The position numbers were made by a program, and so were the translations under genes. A stretch of DNA of 64,000 nucleotides from Candidatus Aalborgiella aggregata (GTDB lineage Bacteria; Pseudomonadota; Gammaproteobacteria; Burkholderiales; Burkholderiaceae_C). The stretch covers positions 248,001 through 312,000 of the forward strand of contig JADIYY010000001.1 of the NCBI GenBank assembly GCA_016705065.1, in the 5' to 3' direction. Below the pieces are notes generated by a model. The model ran no database searches, was not told the DNA's origin, and saw only the letters and a list, made by a program, of their open reading frames with translations. This document shows positions 1 through 8,327 of the stretch, piece by piece (the stretch's first letter is position 1; each line of letters starts with the position of its first letter).

Positions 1-964
1 TCCATTGCATATCCGCGTTCAAACTCAAACCATAGTTAGGCAACAGCGGTGGTTTTGACGCAGCATCCAGCACAAAAACCCAGGCTTTGTTTTGCGGCTC
101 TAAAGTCGCTTCGTAGCGTATAGGTTCACCCGTGACGCGCAAGTTTGATTGCTCCGATTTTTCAGATGGCAATTCGGTGCGTGGCAGCCATTCACGCCCA
201 TCGAATGCGCTGAGCACAGGGCCGCGCAGGTAAATGTCAGAGCCACTAGGCACTTTATCGGCAAACTTTATACGCAAGGCGATGCTGTCGTCCTGCGCCA
301 ATTTGGCTATGGTTCCCACTCGCATGTGAGCACTTAAACCCGTTTTGCCGCTGGCGGAATCACTGGGTAATCCCCACAACGGTGCGAGGCGAGGGAAAAG
401 CATGAACAGCAGCAACATGATGGGTGCGCCCATCAACATCAATCGCGAAGCGATTTTGGCACTCACGAGAAGCGGTGGTTTGCCCACTGGCAAATTGGCA
501 TTCACCAAAATGGTGGTTAACCCAAATAATGCCAGTAACATCAATAATGCCGTCAGCAAAGATTGCGAGAAAAAGAAATTGCTGAGCATGCAAAAAAAGC
601 TCAAGAAAAAAACCACATAGGCATCGCGCTTGCTGCCTTGCTCCAATGTTTTGAGTGCCAGCAATATGGCAATTAGCGTCACACCTGCGTCACGACCGAG
701 CAGGGTGCGATGTGTGAACCAAGTTGCTGCAACCGTCAGCAAAAGCACTAAGAACAACCAGCCACGCGCAGGCAAGGGTTTGGCATTCCATGCTAAAACC
801 GCACGCCAAAGCATGATGGCTGCAACCATGGCCGCGCACCACACCGGTACATGGGGTATGAGTGGCATTTCTACAAAAGCAATCACCACGAGCAGGAACA
901 AGGTGTCTCTGCTGTCGCGCGGTAAATGCATCAGTTTTTGTATCATTGGAGGCCACTTGGTCAT
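1..964 (-). CDS. Transglutaminase-like membrane protein TgpA, N-terminal part (cut by window edge)
   Basis: An open minus-strand frame runs from an ATG at 962-964 to the window edge without a stop, about 321 codons. Its translation starts MTKWPPMIQKLMHLPRD and has several hydrophobic segments (for example LFLLVVIAFVEMPLIP and GWLFLVLLLTVAAT). These are followed by a periplasmic stretch containing FPRLAPLWGLP and YLRGPVLSAFDGREW, typical of the DUF3488 half of TgpA. The transglutaminase catalytic domain would lie beyond the edge, so it is not seen. The gene starts 12 bp after the DUF58 stop and follows moxR and DUF58 in one direction, the usual MoxR-DUF58-TgpA operon. The family is thought to act in the cell envelope; the substrate is unknown. 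Confidence 0.82.
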   Translation of the reverse strand, partial: MTKWPPMIQKLMHLPRDSRDTLFLLVVIAFVEMPLIPHVPVWCAAMVAAIMLWRAVLAWNAKPLPARGWLFLVLLLTVAATWFTHRTLLGRDAGVTLIAILLALKTLEQGSKRDAYVVFFLSFFCMLSNFFFSQSLLTALLMLLALFGLTTILVNANLPVGKPPLLVSAKIASRLMLMGAPIMLLLFMLFPRLAPLWGLPSDSASGKTGLSAHMRVGTIAKLAQDDSIALRIKFADKVPSGSDIYLRGPVLSAFDGREWLPRTELPSEKSEQSNLRVTGEPIRYEATLEPQNKAWVFVLDAASKPPLLPNYGLSLNADMQW

Positions 965-976
965 GGAATGTGCTCT

Positions 977-1978
977 TTAATGTGCTGCCAGCGCCTGCAA
1001 GCATTGATGCTTGTGCGTTTCACCTTGGGAGGGGGCAATTTCTAGTCGAGGTAAGCGCAAACCATAAGTCAAACCCAGTTGATCAGCCTGTATCACCCAA
1101 GCGCACATGCGCGACAAGGCTGCTTCCGCATTGGCGCAACCCGTGCGAAAATAATCCAAGTACAACACTTGCGCTTGGGTGTGTTGCACGTCGCGGCTGA
1201 TTAATTGGCTGGTCGCATCCGACTCGTGTTCACCTGCGTCGCCCCAAACTTTGGCTGCTTTTTTCCAAACCACCTGTTTCAAAGGGTCGCCACGGCGGTA
1301 GGAACGCACACCATCAAATTCGCCACTGGCTTGCACAGGAGATAACTTCACTTCTCCTGAACTGGGTTCACCCATTGGCAGTGCGGGAGCTTGCATTTCT
1401 GGAGCAGGATATACCCATATTTTGGCGGCGGGTCGCCACACCGTCCACACCCTGAAGGTGCCCAAAGGGAATCGGGTTTCAGTCAGCAAGGTAGGCACTG
1501 GATGAAGACCACGAGTCATTGGTTTGCCAGTCACTTCCAATGTGGTGCTGCCTTGTGCAGGTACGTCTACCCATGTCCAATTCACTGAATCCTCCAAATC
1601 GGCTAAACGCAGGCCAATGCCATAACGAACGGATTGATTTGTACTGCTCAATATCACTTCAAAAGAAGCATTGTCTGAAGCAAACTGAGCCTTGTTCGCT
1701 GCCGAATTTCTTGCCAAGCTCAGGTGCATGCCGCGTAAATTATTGTGCGCAACATGCATTCCAACCAATACACTGCCACCAATCAAAAAAGTCAATAAAT
1801 AACCTAAATTAAGTTGGTAATTGATACTGGCCACGAGCAAAACCAGCAAAGTCAGCACCATCATCCAGCCGACAGGGGTGGGCAAAATGTACACATTGCG
1901 TTGTGTCAGTTGCAAGGTGTCGGTCAGCGGCAGTCTTGACTCAAACCACTTTTGAAATCGCTTGCGAATGCTGAACAT
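977..1978 (-). CDS. DUF58 domain protein (VWA-like, MoxR-associated)
   Basis: This is a 333-residue protein with two hydrophobic segments near residues 35-80 (VGWMMVLTLLVLLVASI and LGYLLTFLIGGSVLVG). The cytoplasmic C-terminal half carries the DUF58 hallmark GEFDGVRSYRRGDPLKQVVWK at about residues 217-238. Such proteins are integrin/VWA-like partners of MoxR AAA+ ATPases, and the gene sits between moxR (73 bp upstream) and tgpA (12 bp downstream). The role in a chaperone-like or envelope-maturation complex is inferred from the family. The start is the ATG at 1976-1978. The last residues (QALAAH) look complete. Confidence 0.85.
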   Translation of the reverse strand: MFSIRKRFQKWFESRLPLTDTLQLTQRNVYILPTPVGWMMVLTLLVLLVASINYQLNLGYLLTFLIGGSVLVGMHVAHNNLRGMHLSLARNSAANKAQFASDNASFEVILSSTNQSVRYGIGLRLADLEDSVNWTWVDVPAQGSTTLEVTGKPMTRGLHPVPTLLTETRFPLGTFRVWTVWRPAAKIWVYPAPEMQAPALPMGEPSSGEVKLSPVQASGEFDGVRSYRRGDPLKQVVWKKAAKVWGDAGEHESDATSQLISRDVQHTQAQVLYLDYFRTGCANAEAALSRMCAWVIQADQLGLTYGLRLPRLEIAPSQGETHKHQCLQALAAH

Positions 1979-2051
1979 ACAAAGACTAAAAGATATATGG
2001 CAAATCAGGTTGCTTAGATGATGTCAATTGCTAGAAGTTAGCTGTAAGTGT

Positions 2052-2981
2052 CTAAGCCAGCGCTATGGTTTGCATCATCGCCTGCACTTGCGCCATGCTG
2101 TTGCGCCCAGCACCGCTGACGGGGGTGAGTCGATGCGCAATGGTTTGAGGCAATATGGCTTGCACATCATCGGGTGCCACATAATCACGTCCAGATAAAA
2201 GCGCTTGGGCTTTGGCCACTCGCAACAGCGCAATGCCAGCACGTGGGCTTAAGCCTTGTACAAACCATTTGCCCGAGCGTGTGGCTGCCATGATATCTTG
2301 TACGTAGTTCAGCAATGCATCTGTAGCGTGCACTTGTTGAACCTGAGCTTGCAGTGACTGCAATTCTGCGGCAGTGAGCAAGCTGGGTAGCGCCTCAACT
2401 TTGCTTCGTGTATCGGTACCCGTAAGCAATGAGCGCTCTGCAACGCGGTCGGGGTAGCCCAATGAAATTCGCATTAAAAAGCGGTCCAATTGCGATTCAG
2501 GCAAAGCATAAGTACCCAACTGGTCGTGCGGGTTTTGCGTGGCGATGACAAAAAATGGCTTGGGCAATGGGCGAGTTGCACCTTCAACCGTGACTTGTTT
2601 TTCCTCCATGGCTTCCAGCAAAGCACTTTGGGTTTTGGGGCTGGCACGGTTGATTTCATCAGCCAACAGCACCTGTGCAAAAAGGGGGCCCGGGTGAAAC
2701 ACAAAACCTTGCGTTGTGCGGTCAAAAATCGAAACCCCGCTCAAATCGCTGGGCATCAAATCGGAAGTGAATTGCACACGTGAAAACTGCAGGCCAAAAG
2801 TTCTGGCCAATGCATGTGCCAAGGTGGTTTTGCCGACACCGGGTACATCTTCTATCAATAAATGACCGCCAGCAAGTAAGCAGGCCACACCATCTTGCAC
2901 TTGTGTGGGCTTGCCAACAATCACTTGGTTGAGTTGTGTCAACAGAAATTGCAACTTATCTTGGGTTAAGCTTGTGTTCAT
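2052..2981 (-). CDS. MoxR-family AAA+ ATPase
   Basis: A 309-residue AAA+ protein of usual MoxR length. Walker A is GVGKTT near residue 49, Walker B is LLADEINR near residue 107, and the sensor-1 region reads VIATQNPHDQLGTYALPESQLDRF. The C-terminal lid has GLSPRAGIALLRVAKA. MoxR ATPases remodel or activate partner proteins together with VWA/DUF58 proteins, and here DUF58 and TgpA genes follow on the same strand. It is divergent from the deacetylase gene at 3085, with 103 bp between them. A second, quite different MoxR-like ATPase lies at 35262, so the two should not be confused. Confidence 0.9.
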   Translation of the reverse strand: MNTSLTQDKLQFLLTQLNQVIVGKPTQVQDGVACLLAGGHLLIEDVPGVGKTTLAHALARTFGLQFSRVQFTSDLMPSDLSGVSIFDRTTQGFVFHPGPLFAQVLLADEINRASPKTQSALLEAMEEKQVTVEGATRPLPKPFFVIATQNPHDQLGTYALPESQLDRFLMRISLGYPDRVAERSLLTGTDTRSKVEALPSLLTAAELQSLQAQVQQVHATDALLNYVQDIMAATRSGKWFVQGLSPRAGIALLRVAKAQALLSGRDYVAPDDVQAILPQTIAHRLTPVSGAGRNSMAQVQAMMQTIALA

Positions 2982-3084
2982 GCGCTAACATTAACTCAAT
3001 TTATTCAAGTTTGCATTCTTTCATACCTAAATATTTGAATCAAATCTAAAACGTGATGGCCTATAAACACAATCCGCTAATCTC

Positions 3085-4044
3085 ATGAGTCTTAAAAGCA
3101 CAGGTTTTTTCTCGCACCCCGATTGTCGAAAGCATGAAATGGGCGCTGGACATCCGGAATGTCCTGAACGTTTGGCCGTGATCGATGACCACCTTTTGTA
3201 TATTGGTTTGTCGGATGTTTTGGCGCAATACAGCGCACCGTTAGCTGCATTGAGTTCACTGGAATTGGCGCACAGCCACCAGCACATAGCTACTTTGCGC
3301 GGCTTAGGTGATTTGCTGATGGATGAAATTGATGCCGGTGGGCCAACACATGCGCAAATTGACCCCGATACCAGTATCAATGTTTACACTTGGCAAGCTG
3401 CTTTGCGTGCAGCGGGTGCAGCGGTAGCTGCGACCGATGCTGTGATAGGCGGTGAAATTGCCAATGCATTTTGCTCGGTACGTCCACCTGGACATCACGC
3501 TGAAACTGATAAAGCCATGGGATTTTGTTTTTTCAACAACGTCGCCATTGCGGCTAAATATGCATTAGATCGGCACCGCTTAAAACGTGTTGCCATTGTC
3601 GATTTTGATGTGCATCACGGCAATGGGACAGAAGATATCGTTGGCGGAGATAAGCGTATTTTGATGGTGGGATTGTTTCAACATCCCTACTACCCGCATT
3701 CGGGTGTGGACCATGTGCCCAACAACACCTTGAATTTGCCCATACCGGCTTACACCAAGGGCATGGAAATTCGGGACATGATTGAACACACATGGATGCC
3801 AAGACTTGAAGCATTCAAACCCGAAATGATTTTTATCAGCGCTGGATTTGATGCGCACCGTGATGATGACATGGGGCAATTGGGCTTGGTCGAGCAAGAC
3901 TATGCGTGGATCACATCCCGCATCAAAGACGTGGCACGGCGCCACAGCAAAAGCCGCATTGTCTCTTGTCTAGAAGGTGGGTACAACTTGAACGCACTGG
4001 CACGAAGTGTAGAAGCGCATATCCGGGTTCTGGCTGATCTATGA
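3085..4044 (+). CDS. Histone deacetylase family protein (acetoin utilisation / polyamine deacetylase type)
   Basis: A 319-residue zinc hydrolase of the arginase/deacetylase fold. The conserved motifs appear in order: CRKHEMGAGHPECPERL, RPPGHHAETDKAMGFCFFNN with the His-His active-site pair at about 138-139, the zinc-binding DFDVHHGNGTED, then SAGFDAHRDD, and finally LEGGYN. All expected catalytic and zinc ligands are visible. Bacterial members remove acetyl groups from polyamines or proteins; the substrate cannot be told from sequence. The channel gene follows after 37 bp on the same strand. The start is the ATG at 3085; there is no strong ribosome-binding site. Confidence 0.9.
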   Translation: MSLKSTGFFSHPDCRKHEMGAGHPECPERLAVIDDHLLYIGLSDVLAQYSAPLAALSSLELAHSHQHIATLRGLGDLLMDEIDAGGPTHAQIDPDTSINVYTWQAALRAAGAAVAATDAVIGGEIANAFCSVRPPGHHAETDKAMGFCFFNNVAIAAKYALDRHRLKRVAIVDFDVHHGNGTEDIVGGDKRILMVGLFQHPYYPHSGVDHVPNNTLNLPIPAYTKGMEIRDMIEHTWMPRLEAFKPEMIFISAGFDAHRDDDMGQLGLVEQDYAWITSRIKDVARRHSKSRIVSCLEGGYNLNALARSVEAHIRVLADL

Positions 4045-4081
4045 TCCTGTCACGTGTATTAACCATCTTTAAATATACCGA

Positions 4082-5407
4082 ATGACGACCTCACAGACTT
4101 TTCCGGCCGATGACTTGAAGGAGTGGTTTACCTTGATGTTCACACCCAGTGTGCTGATTGAAGTGGTGGTTTTGCTTGTTTGCTGCGGGATGGCTTGGGG
4201 AATGACGGTTTTAGTTCGTGGCAAAACGCATCAAGCGGCAGAAAAATCGGTTCTATTTGGTCGTCGTGTGTTTGATGGTGTCTTGTTTCCCTTGCTGTGG
4301 TTGTGTTTCACATTTGCGGCGCTCATCATGATGCGATCTGGCTTAAAGATGCATTTGCTGTACGTTGCTGTGCCAGCTTTGTTGTCACTTTTTGTGATAC
4401 GACTGGGTGTCAAAATTCTGCAAGTCACGTTGACAGAATCGCCGACTGTTAGATTAATAGAACGCACCATATCTTGGCTGGTCTGGCTCGCTTTTGTACT
4501 ATGGGTCAGTGGCGTTTTGCCTTTGGTAGCAAATGAGATGGAGCAAGTCAAATGGAAAGTCAGTGGTCATTCCATGACGCTGATGACATTACTAGAAGGT
4601 GTGCTTACCGCAGGCGTTGTCCTTCTGTTTTCGCTATGGATGTCCTCAGCTGTAGAAGCAAAGTTGCTCAGTAACACCAGTGGCGGTGAGTTGTCATTGA
4701 GAAAGGCCGCCAGTAATGCCGTACGGGCCGTTTTGGTTTTTGTTGGTTTGCTTTTATCGCTCAGCATGGTGGGAATTGATCTCACCGCATTATCGGTTTT
4801 GGGTGGTGCTGTGGGCGTGGGGATTGGTCTTGGGCTACAAAAATTAGCTTCTAACTATGTCAGTGGTTTTGTGATCTTGACCGAACGAAGTATGCGTATT
4901 GGAGATTTCGTTCGCGTCGATAATTTCGAAGGTCGCATTACCGAGATCAATACCCGCTACACAGTTATTCGATCAGCGGGTGGACGCGAATCCATCGTAC
5001 CTAACGAAATGCTGGTGACAAGCCGTGTAGAAAATCTGACGTTCAGTGATTCACTTATTGCACAACAAACATTGGTTACTGTAGGATACGAAAGCGACGC
5101 AGAATTGGTCAGTCAGTTATTGGTCAAAGCTGCTTTGGCGCAGAGCCGTGTATTGCCAGAACCTGCACCTGTCGCTGTCCTTACCGCATTTGGAGTGAAC
5201 GGGCTGGACTTCTCTTTGAGCTACTGGATCACCGATCCTGAGAATGGGCAGCTTAATATTCGTTCTGATGTCAATAAGGGTATTTTGGCGGCGTTACGTG
5301 CACACCATATCGATATACCTTATCCGCAACAGGTGGTTCACGAAGCTAAAAACAATCAGAATATATCCAACCAGAAATTATCCGTCGGCACATCTGCTGG
5401 GACGTAA
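4082..5407 (+). CDS. MscS-family mechanosensitive ion channel
   Basis: A 441-residue inner-membrane protein. Five or so hydrophobic segments (from VLIEVVVLLVCCGMAWG on) precede the conserved pore helix and beta domain: LTALSVLGGAVGVGIGLG near residues 237-254, then LASNYVSGFVILTERSMRIGD and the VPNEML motif near residue 306. The glycine- and alanine-rich TM3 pore helix is intact. The N-terminal extension makes it longer than E. coli MscS (286 residues), so it is of the intermediate MscS-like class. Its role is to release solutes on hypo-osmotic shock. A strong terminator-like hairpin overlaps its stop codon. Confidence 0.88.
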   Translation: MTTSQTFPADDLKEWFTLMFTPSVLIEVVVLLVCCGMAWGMTVLVRGKTHQAAEKSVLFGRRVFDGVLFPLLWLCFTFAALIMMRSGLKMHLLYVAVPALLSLFVIRLGVKILQVTLTESPTVRLIERTISWLVWLAFVLWVSGVLPLVANEMEQVKWKVSGHSMTLMTLLEGVLTAGVVLLFSLWMSSAVEAKLLSNTSGGELSLRKAASNAVRAVLVFVGLLLSLSMVGIDLTALSVLGGAVGVGIGLGLQKLASNYVSGFVILTERSMRIGDFVRVDNFEGRITEINTRYTVIRSAGGRESIVPNEMLVTSRVENLTFSDSLIAQQTLVTVGYESDAELVSQLLVKAALAQSRVLPEPAPVAVLTAFGVNGLDFSLSYWITDPENGQLNIRSDVNKGILAALRAHHIDIPYPQQVVHEAKNNQNISNQKLSVGTSAGT

Positions 5408-5440
5408 AAAAACCGCTGGTCTTGCGACTTAGCGGTTGTT
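5405..5440 (-). terminator. Rho-independent terminator, probably of rpsT
   Basis: A perfect 7-bp stem (AACCGCT at 5411-5417 pairing with AGCGGTT at 5431-5437) is followed, when read on the minus strand, by a run of seven T (plus-strand A run at 5405-5411). That orientation fits the end of the rpsT transcript. On the plus strand it overlaps the channel gene stop codon and has only a weak T tract, so it may also stop that transcript less efficiently. Confidence 0.75.
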
Positions 5441-5528
5441 TACTAGCTTGGGGCTAACTAGCTGACAGCGCACCCAACAAAACGGCAAACTACGAACGGG
5501 GTAGTTTGGGCGATTTGCTTAAATTGAA

Positions 5529-5831
5529 TTAAGCAGCTGCCAAGGCCAAAGCCTTGACTTTAGAAGACAAACGGCTCTTATCGCGCGCTGCCTTGTTTTT
5601 GTGGAAGATGCCTTTGTCAGCCACGGTGTCCACCACGGCTTGCATTTTTGTAAATGCTTCAGCAGCTTTTGCTTTGTCACCAGTGAGAACGGCTTTTTCA
5701 ACGTTTTTCACAGCGGTACGGTATTTAGAGCGCAAAGAAGTGTTTGCGGCGTTGATTTTGTTGTCTTGACGAACGCGTTTGCGGCCAGAGGCAAGACGGG
5801 GGTTTTTCTTTTTAGGTTTGGCGGATGCCAT
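5529..5831 (-). CDS. rpsT: 30S ribosomal protein S20
   Basis: A 100-residue, lysine- and alanine-rich protein beginning MASAKPKKKNPRLASGRKRVRQD. It carries the S20 core (LRSKYRTAVKNVEKAV, then DKGIFHKNKAARDKSRLSSKVKAL). S20 binds 16S rRNA early in 30S assembly. It is a little longer than the usual 86-90 residues because of the Ala-rich C-terminus. It is a single-gene unit on the minus strand, ending before the hairpin at 5405-5440. Confidence 0.96.
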   Translation of the reverse strand: MASAKPKKKNPRLASGRKRVRQDNKINAANTSLRSKYRTAVKNVEKAVLTGDKAKAAEAFTKMQAVVDTVADKGIFHKNKAARDKSRLSSKVKALALAAA

Positions 5832-5942
5832 GATTTATATCCTTATGTGTAAGTGGATGATGTCAGCTAAGCCCATGATTTTAGCATTTTTTTCACCCAT
5901 GAACCCGTCCCTAATGACGGGGAATCTGGCAAAGACGAACTT

Positions 5943-6320
5943 TTAGGACTTCTTTTTCGGTGCAGCCAAATTCTGTATCACCCTGAATTTCACAATTTTT
6001 TTGACCAAATCCAGTGGCAAAGCTTGGTCCAGCGGAAACTGAACAGAGCCTTTGGCACTTTTGTACCCCGCCAATTCGTCCTGAAAAGCCGCAATCCCAG
6101 CCGCGCCCGGATAAAACCCTATGTGCTTTTTAAAAGCCGCAAAATGCACCAAATTGCCATTGAGCTTGAATGTCGGAATCTGGTAACTCATCGCCTCAGT
6201 CGCCCCTGGCGCCAAATTCAAAATCGTCGTACGCAATTTCTGTAGACGCGCTTGTACGTCGTCTGGGAATTGAGCTATGTAAGTATCAATCGAGTCGATT
6301 TGTGCGTTAATTGTTTTCAC
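5943..6320 (-). CDS. DUF1801 (YdhG-like) small protein
   Basis: A 125-residue protein of the DUF1801 / frataxin-like fold. Visible family features are the N-terminal helix region (IDTYIAQFPDDVQARLQKLRTTILNLAPGATEAMSYQIPTF), then the LVHFAAFKKHIGFYPG strand, and the C-terminal KGSVQFPLDQALP segment. Some relatives have been proposed as iron chaperones, but the function is not established. The start read here is a GTG at 6318-6320; no clear ribosome-binding site is seen. A copy of the dispersed repeat lies 27 bp upstream of the start, between this gene and the ABC exporter. The second DUF1801 gene of the window (30075-30415) is broken. Confidence 0.8.
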   Translation of the reverse strand: MKTINAQIDSIDTYIAQFPDDVQARLQKLRTTILNLAPGATEAMSYQIPTFKLNGNLVHFAAFKKHIGFYPGAAGIAAFQDELAGYKSAKGSVQFPLDQALPLDLVKKIVKFRVIQNLAAPKKKS

Positions 6321-6346
6321 AGTTAAAGTACCTCACATTTTAAAAT

Positions 6347-6413
6347 GCTATAAATAGGATAGCACATTAGGCAATAAATACGCCGGATAGAGGTCAATTT
6401 CTTATATAAAATT
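6347..6413 (+). repeat. Dispersed palindromic repeat, intergenic copy 1
   Basis: One of the best copies of the 12-member repeat. It has the imperfect hairpin GCTATAAATAGGATAGC at the left end. The core AGGCAATAAATACGCCGG lies at 6369-6386, then GATAGAGG and an AT-rich tail with CTTATATAAAA at 6401-6411. It lies just downstream of the ABC exporter stop and upstream of the DUF1801 start, both on the minus strand. By eye it matches the inferred consensus at roughly nine positions in ten. Confidence 0.85.
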
Positions 6414-6415
6414 GG

Positions 6416-8209
6416 CTAATCAATGCCAAATTGCAGCTCCGCCAAGTGCGCGTACAAACCGCCTTTGGCTACCAGCTCTGCATGTGTACCTTGTTCGGCT
6501 ATTTGGCCATGGTCGAGGACGATGATGCGGTCGGCTTGTTGGATGGTGGCCAGGCGGTGGGCGATGACCAAGGTGGTGCGGTCTTTCATGGCGGTTTCTA
6601 GGGCGGCTTGCACCATGCGTTCGCTTTCGGCGTCGAGGGCGCTGGTGGCTTCGTCCAACAACAGCAGTGGTGGGTTTTTCAGCATGGCGCGGGCGATGGC
6701 GATGCGTTGGCGCTGACCGCCACTCAAGCGCACACCGCGTTCGCCCAAAAAGGTGTCGTAGCCTTCTGGCAGCTTGGTGATGAATTCGTCGGCAAAGGCG
6801 GCTTTGGCAGCGGCTTTGACTTCGTCGTCATTCGCTTCAGGTTTGCCATAGCGGATATTTTCTAAAGCACTGGTGGAAAAGATCACCGCATCTTGCGGCA
6901 CGATGCCAATGCGGCTGCGCAAATCTTGCAAATTCAAAGTGTTGGTTTCCACGCCATCGAGTTTGATGTGACCCGTTTTGGGATCATAAAAACGCAACAG
7001 CAATTGAAACACCGTGCTTTTGCCTGCACCGCTGGGCCCAACCAAAGCCACAGTTTCGCCCGGCTTTACATCCAAGCTGAATTTGCTCAATGCGGTTTGC
7101 AGTGGGCGGGATGGGTAGTTGAACTCAATTGCTTCAAATTGAATAGCGCTTCCGGCAGCAGATACACCGGCTACAGCTGGTTTTTCTGGGGATTGAATGG
7201 GTGATTTTGAATCCAACAATTCCATTAGACGCTCTGTCGCTCCGGCTGCGCGCAGCAAGTCACCATAGGTTTCGCCCAATACTGCAAAGGCACTCGCCAA
7301 GATGATGATGTACACCACGGTTTGACCCAAATGACCGGCAGATAAGGTGCCATTGATGACGGCTTGCGTACCTTGGTACAAGCCCCAAATCAATCCTGCG
7401 CTGGTGGCAATGATGATGAACGCCACCAAAACCGCGCGGGCTTTGCTGCGTGTGACGGCTGTTTGGAATGCTTGTTGGTTGGCTGATGTGAAACGATTGG
7501 ATTCACGTTCCTCTGCCGCGTAGCTTTGTACAACCGGAATAGCGTTCAACACTTCAGCCGCGATGGCGCTGGAATCGGCCATGCGGTCTTGGCTGGCGCG
7601 TGACAGTTTGCGCACGCGTCTGCCAAACACCATAGCTGGCAACACAATCAATACCAACACACCCAGTACTTGCAGCATCAGCCACGGGTTGGTCCAAATC
7701 AACATGGCCAGTGCACCTATGCCCATGACCATATTGCGCAAGCCCATTGACAGCGATGAACCTACAACGGTTTGTACCAAGGTGGTATCGGCGGACAAGC
7801 GTGACAGCACTTCACCCGTTTGCGTGGTTTCAAAAAACTCTGGGCTTTGGTGCAAAACGTGGCTGTAAACCGCATTGCGCACATCGGTCGTCACGCGTTC
7901 ACCCAACCAACTGACGGTGTAATAGCGCGCTGCGCTGAACAAGCCCAAAGCGGTAGCCACTGCAAACAAAGCAAAAAAGTGGTTGCGTAAGCCCATCACT
8001 TGTACGCCTTTATCAGCCGCATTGCTGCTAACCAATCCACCATCAATCAAACCGCGCAAGGCTAATGGAAAAGCCAGTGTAGCCAAAGCTGCTAACACCA
8101 AAAAGACCAATGCCAAACCGATTTGCAAGCGATAGGGCTTGATAAATGGCGCTAATCCAGTGATAGAACGGGGCGATGTGGGTTTTGGGCGTTCTGTGGG
8201 AGTGATCAT
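6416..8209 (-). CDS. ABC exporter, fused membrane and ATPase domains (MsbA-like half-transporter)
   Basis: A 597-residue half-transporter. Residues 1-330 carry six membrane helices (from LQIGLALVFLVLAALATLAFPLA to the ILASAFAVLGETYGDLLRAAGATERL end of the domain). The ATPase domain has Walker A GPSGAGKST near residue 394, the signature LSGGQRQRIAIARAML, Walker B LLLLDEATSALD and the switch His in VIAHRLATI. Such proteins export lipids, drugs or peptides as dimers; the exact substrate is unknown. The linker before the ATPase (about residues 340-360) coincides with a degenerate copy of the dispersed repeat at 7131-7188, in antisense to the gene. The start is the ATG at 8207-8209. Confidence 0.88.
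   Translation of the reverse strand: MITPTERPKPTSPRSITGLAPFIKPYRLQIGLALVFLVLAALATLAFPLALRGLIDGGLVSSNAADKGVQVMGLRNHFFALFAVATALGLFSAARYYTVSWLGERVTTDVRNAVYSHVLHQSPEFFETTQTGEVLSRLSADTTLVQTVVGSSLSMGLRNMVMGIGALAMLIWTNPWLMLQVLGVLVLIVLPAMVFGRRVRKLSRASQDRMADSSAIAAEVLNAIPVVQSYAAEERESNRFTSANQQAFQTAVTRSKARAVLVAFIIIATSAGLIWGLYQGTQAVINGTLSAGHLGQTVVYIIILASAFAVLGETYGDLLRAAGATERLMELLDSKSPIQSPEKPAVAGVSAAGSAIQFEAIEFNYPSRPLQTALSKFSLDVKPGETVALVGPSGAGKSTVFQLLLRFYDPKTGHIKLDGVETNTLNLQDLRSRIGIVPQDAVIFSTSALENIRYGKPEANDDEVKAAAKAAFADEFITKLPEGYDTFLGERGVRLSGGQRQRIAIARAMLKNPPLLLLDEATSALDAESERMVQAALETAMKDRTTLVIAHRLATIQQADRIIVLDHGQIAEQGTHAELVAKGGLYAHLAELQFGID
7131..7188 (+). repeat. Dispersed repeat, degenerate copy inside ABC exporter gene
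   Basis: Aligned without gaps to the consensus, about two thirds of 58 positions match, best in the first 40. The hairpin arm GCTTCAAATTGAATAGC is followed by a GGCA and GATACACCGG core. The copy is antisense to the exporter gene and falls in the linker between membrane and ATPase domains. The frame stays open: the consensus stop in this phase (TAA) reads GGA here. It is weaker than other copies, and part of the encoded stretch (AIQFEAIEF) also fits the family's own consensus. Confidence 0.5.
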
Positions 8210-8327
8210 GAGAAACTAAATTGGGCGGTGGGTGTGAGTTTACAAGGGCTAGAAATGATTGCCCTGATGTCTGAATCATAGTTTAATTATCAATCTGCAT
8301 GTTCAATGCGTTATGCTGGAGGGCATG

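Noticed and set aside
5486..5508. Hairpin CAAACTAC-N7-GTAGTTTG after rpsT as its terminator
   Set aside because: It has no T tract on the minus strand; the hairpin at 5405-5440 is a much better terminator.
8243..8293. Possible repeat remnant between the ABC exporter and EI24 genes (ATGATTGCCCTGATGT)
   Set aside because: The match is short, and the hairpin does not form.
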